25,674 bases of DNA from Firmicutes bacterium UBA5420 (lineage in GTDB: Bacteria > Bacillota > Limnochordia > Darwinibacteriales > Darwinibacteriaceae): NCBI GenBank assembly GCA_002409455.1, contig DHNI01000061.1, positions 428 through 26,101 of the forward strand. The letters are read 5' to 3'. The translations under genes were made by a program, and so were the position numbers. A model generated the notes under the pieces. The model searched no databases. It worked only from the letters and a program-made list of their open reading frames with translations, and was not told the origin of the DNA. Positions 23,369 to 25,674 of the stretch are shown here, piece after piece (the first letter of the stretch is position 1; every line of letters begins with the position of its first letter).

Positions 23369-24190
23369 AGGGAATTGGTGGTCTGCACGCTGGCGTCCCT
23401 TAAAAGAGCAGTAATGGGCGTAGCCAGCACGCTTGGCCAAGGCTACCGCTTCTTGCCAGCGATCACCTACATCGAAGGGAGTGTGGGCGTCGGACGCAAT
23501 GGTAATAGGAATGTTCAAACGAGCAGCATCCTTAAGCAACGAAAAATGGGGATAAATCTCTCCAACGGGCTTGCGCAAGCCAGCAGTACTCACTTCAATG
23601 GCCAAACCCGCCTCTGCAATTATCTGGAGCAAGGCCATCCATTGTCCATCTAGGTTTCGCTGTGCCCGATAACCGAAAACTTTGATGACATCCAGGTGTG
23701 CTAGCACATCAAAAAGATTGGATTGTGCCATCTTCTCCATTACAATTAAATAAGCAAGGTACGCTTCATCAGCATCTCGTTCTGGCCAGCCGAGGTCAGA
23801 ACCCCAGTCAAAGGACCAGTCGCCTAAAAAATGGACTGAACCCAAGACATAATCAAAGTCGTATCTTCGCAACAATGACCGTATTTCTCCTTCTCGCTTG
23901 GGGAAGTAATCCGCCTCTAAACCAACCTTTAGGGGAATCCCCGCCTGCTGTCCTGCGTTAAGCAGTGCAAGATAATCGTCTATCGAACGATGAAAGTGAC
24001 GCTGGATCCAAGACGCTGAGGATGGTTCTTCCCAAAGATGCTCATAGACAGGAACGAATTCACGAAACTCGTGAGCATGCTCTGTAATTCCAATTTCAGT
24101 TATGCCCTGCAGTTCAGCTTGAACCCAAAACTGCTTTAACCACTCTAAATTATAGGGACCGCGTTCGAGATGAATATGGTAGTCGATCAT
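23360..24190 (-). CDS. PHP-domain phosphatase, histidinol-phosphatase (HisJ/HisK-like)
   Basis: 276 residues. PHP metal-binding motifs are in order: 'DYHIHLE' at the N-terminus, 'GITEHAHEF' (near residue 36), 'GLEADYFP' (near 107), 'YVLGSVHFLG' (near 127), 'DVLAHLDVIK' and 'IASDAHTP' near 235. This is the arrangement of B. subtilis HisJ, which removes phosphate from L-histidinol phosphate with three bound metals. No his operon is adjacent, so the substrate may differ. The start overlaps the YbaK stop as ATGA; GAGGAG lies 11 bases before. Confidence 0.9.
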   Translation of the reverse strand: MIDYHIHLERGPYNLEWLKQFWVQAELQGITEIGITEHAHEFREFVPVYEHLWEEPSSASWIQRHFHRSIDDYLALLNAGQQAGIPLKVGLEADYFPKREGEIRSLLRRYDFDYVLGSVHFLGDWSFDWGSDLGWPERDADEAYLAYLIVMEKMAQSNLFDVLAHLDVIKVFGYRAQRNLDGQWMALLQIIAEAGLAIEVSTAGLRKPVGEIYPHFSLLKDAARLNIPITIASDAHTPFDVGDRWQEAVALAKRAGYAHYCSFKGRQRADHQFPSL

Positions 24191-24660
24191 GAGATGGTTA
24201 GCTCCTCTATCGTAGCCTTCGATGCAATGATTAGATCCTGTGGAGCTAGTCTAATCTGGCCCCCGCGCACTCCTGCACTTACCACTATAAAATCGAAGCT
24301 TAAAGCACTGGCATCGAGAAACGTTGGGTATTGTTTTTTCATAGCCAGAGGAGAGCAACCTCCCCTCACATATCCCGTGAGGCCAACAATCTCTTTCGTT
24401 GATACCAGATCCACTTTCTTGTTGGCTGTTATTCGCGCAACCCCTTTTAGGTTGAGTTCCTCACTTCCAGGAATACAACAAACGAACACTCCGCTTCTTT
24501 CGCCACGCAAAACCATAGTCTTAAAGACTTGCTCCGCAGGCAAGTTGAGCTCTAGAGCAACATGTTCTGCACTCAGATCCTCTTCATCGACATGGTATTC
24601 AAGCAGCTCATAGGTAATACCAAGGCTGTCCAGAAGCCTTGCTGCATTGGTCTTCTTCAC
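24187..24660 (-). CDS. ybaK: YbaK/EbsC-type aminoacyl-tRNA deacylase
   Basis: 157 residues. It follows YbaK throughout: 'KKTNAARLLDSLGITYELLEY', 'SAEHVALELNLPAEQVFKTMVLRG', the conserved Lys of 'VFKTMV', 'GYVRGGCSPLAMKK' and 'VSAGVRGGQIRLAPQDLI'. YbaK hydrolyses Cys-tRNA(Pro) and related mischarged tRNAs in trans. The GTG at 24660 gives the family-like N-terminus; AAAGGG is 11 bases upstream. The frame extends four codons more to another GTG. First gene of a two-gene unit with the PHP gene. Confidence 0.93.
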   Translation of the reverse strand: MKKTNAARLLDSLGITYELLEYHVDEEDLSAEHVALELNLPAEQVFKTMVLRGERSGVFVCCIPGSEELNLKGVARITANKKVDLVSTKEIVGLTGYVRGGCSPLAMKKQYPTFLDASALSFDFIVVSAGVRGGQIRLAPQDLIIASKATIEELTIS

Positions 24661-24690
24661 GATCCCCCACACCCTTTCTTCTCAAAAACG

Positions 24691-24742
24691 GTTTGCCAAT
24701 ACATTCGACATCCCCTTGGTGCTTCCTTTGGAGTTTGCCAAT
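24691..24742. repeat. Direct repeat GTTTGCCAAT in the ybaK-NUDIX divergent gap
   Basis: Two identical 10-base copies at 24691-24700 and 24733-24742, 42 bases apart start to start, about four helical turns. They lie in the 174-base gap between divergent genes and could be paired operator sites. Confidence 0.5.
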
Positions 24743-24762
24743 CTAGTGACAGGAAAGACAGG

Positions 24763-24786
24763 ACTTCAGTGCGAATTCACTAAAGT
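24763..24786. promoter_or_regulatory. Inverted repeat upstream of the NUDIX gene
   Basis: ACTTCAGTG - CGAATT - CACTAAAGT: 9-base arms with one mismatch around GAATTC. Candidate operator; it ends about 48 bases before the start codon. Confidence 0.4.
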
Positions 24787-24834
24787 AGGCTTGGATCAAA
24801 AGCGCGCAACCGGATGAATACTAGGAGGGGAAAC

Positions 24835-25377
24835 ATGCTTAAATACAATTTGTGCTACATCAGACAAGGACAGCGAATCCTTTTACTCAATCGGGACTAT
24901 CCCGGATGGATGGGTTGCTGGAATGGAGTAGGGGGCAAATTAGAACCCGATGAATCACCAAGGGCATCCATGTTGAGAGAGATACAGGAAGAAACCAGTC
25001 TTATCGACATAGAGATACAGTTCAAAGGCCTTAAGACTTGGTCAAATGTGGGCGGAACCGGGTTTGGCGGACTCTATCTGTATGTAGGGTACCTTGCTGA
25101 GGATAACCTTTATCCCACACCAAAAAAGACGGATGAAGGCATCCTAGACTGGAAAGACATGAACTGGATTCTTAACGAAGAGAACTTCGGGGTTGTACAT
25201 AATCTTCCATTCAGTCTACGATTGGCATTCGAGAATGAGCGCTGTTATGACTGCCATAGTATTTTTGATGGTAACCAGTTGATTCAGCAGATTTCTACAG
25301 AAATAGACCCCCGAATGGAAAGTGATCGTCTGATCAGAGAACGATATCTTATGAAGTACCTCAAGCACAATGCCTAA
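24835..25377 (+). CDS. NUDIX hydrolase (MutT/8-oxo-dGTP diphosphatase-like)
   Basis: 180 residues. The Nudix box is GKLEPDESPRASMLREIQEE (about 33-52), with every metal-binding Glu present; the Gly that normally follows is Ser (TSL instead of xGU). N-terminal 'CYIRQGQRILLLNRDYPGWMGCWNGVGGK' resembles MutT-type enzymes that clean oxidised nucleotides, but the substrate cannot be fixed from sequence. The C-terminal extension (about 145-180, 'YDCHSIFDGN...') is not part of the Nudix fold. The ATG at 24835 has AGGAGG 6 bases upstream; the frame starts seven codons earlier at another ATG. Confidence 0.9.
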   Translation: MLKYNLCYIRQGQRILLLNRDYPGWMGCWNGVGGKLEPDESPRASMLREIQEETSLIDIEIQFKGLKTWSNVGGTGFGGLYLYVGYLAEDNLYPTPKKTDEGILDWKDMNWILNEENFGVVHNLPFSLRLAFENERCYDCHSIFDGNQLIQQISTEIDPRMESDRLIRERYLMKYLKHNA

Positions 25378-25384
25378 GCTCCAG

Positions 25385-25412
25385 CCGCCTCACATGGAGG
25401 CGGTTTCTATTT
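25385..25412 (+). terminator. Rho-independent terminator after the NUDIX gene
   Basis: 7-bp stem CCGCCTC/GAGGCGG, 5-base loop, followed by TTTCTATTTC. Confidence 0.8.
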
Positions 25413-25421
25413 CTACAAGAA

Positions 25422-25446
25422 CAAAAAAAGACACCTGTTAGGTGTC
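25422..25446 (-). terminator. Terminator of the rRNA/tRNA operon
   Basis: On the minus strand GACACCT-AAC-AGGTGTC (7-bp perfect stem) followed by seven T, directly after the tRNA-Asn gene. Confidence 0.92.
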
Positions 25447-25452
25447 AAAAAA

Positions 25453-25527
<75 letters not shown>

Positions 25528-25585
25528 GCGAAAGTCTCCAATGCAACACCGGAAGGTCACAGCATCGCATAAGAGGAAAAATAAT

Positions 25586-25674
25586 CTTGGCAGCGAGTTA
25601 CTCTCCCACCACGAGATGTGGCAGTACCATCACCGCTGAAGGGCTTAACTACTGTGTTCGGTATGGGAACAGGT
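25586..25674 (-). rRNA. rrf: 5S ribosomal RNA, 5' end outside the window
   Basis: On the minus strand the sequence contains the 5S core CCCATACCGAACACAG, then GTTAAGCCCTTCAGCG, GATGGTACTG and the 3' end GAGAGTAACTCGCTGCCAAG. About 30 bases of the 5' end are beyond the window edge. The 3' end is placed by the stem partner and is uncertain by a few bases. The rest of the rRNA operon must lie to the right. Confidence 0.95.

Overview
The window looks like the chromosome of an endospore-forming, probably anaerobic Bacillota of the clostridial type, with roughly even base composition. The evidence is a SpoIIP-family protein, a SleB-type spore-cortex hydrolase with LysM, a SPOCS-domain protein, the c-di-AMP receptor DarA/PstA, acetate kinase next to a 3-hydroxyacyl-CoA dehydrogenase-like gene, many GTG/TTG starts with strong AGGAGG sites, and what I read as a selenocysteine-encoding gene. 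I see no insertion sequence, phage or CRISPR array; genes are dense and mostly ordinary housekeeping or sporulation genes.

Layout. 1-2480: the 3' part of an FtsA-like gene with a repetitive C-terminal tail, then a minus-strand pair (lipoprotein, RsiV-like secreted protein). 2629-3512: the lysine exporter LysO as two overlapping genes. 3509-5845 (minus): a BadF/NagK-like protein with altered nucleotide-binding motifs, an esterase/peptidase-type alpha/beta hydrolase and a ThuA-like protein, probably one operon. 6042-9683 (minus): DUF58, a DUF4129-type membrane protein and a MoxR AAA+ ATPase, one tightly overlapping operon. 9780-11069: DUF445 membrane protein and a secreted CAP-domain protein, convergent on a shared terminator.

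11160-14591 is the most unusual part. On the minus strand are an unrecognised beta-propeller-like/coiled-coil protein and, 40 bases after it, a 97-residue thioredoxin-fold (YuzD-like) protein whose frame is interrupted by TGA at the second position of a CxxC-type motif (CGGU). A perfect 6-bp stem-loop with a GGG loop lies at the right distance to be a bacterial SECIS element, so I call a selenoprotein; a conventional ORF search sees only the C-terminal 75 residues. Divergent from these are a SPOCS-domain protein and a glycosyltransferase, suggesting a spore-surface role for this neighbourhood.

14648-17348: the c-di-AMP receptor gene, a CPBP protease, a tentative small ORF behind a sequestered Shine-Dalgarno site, and guaB. 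17508-19594: a 3-hydroxyacyl-CoA dehydrogenase-like gene and ackA. 19622-23368: LysM-SleB hydrolase, AI-2E family transporter, then DUF1614 plus a SpoIIP-family protein. 23360-24660: YbaK-type deacylase and PHP histidinol-phosphatase-like gene. 24835-25377: a NUDIX hydrolase. The right edge holds the end of an rRNA operon on the minus strand: 5S rRNA (partial), tRNA-Asn and a terminator.
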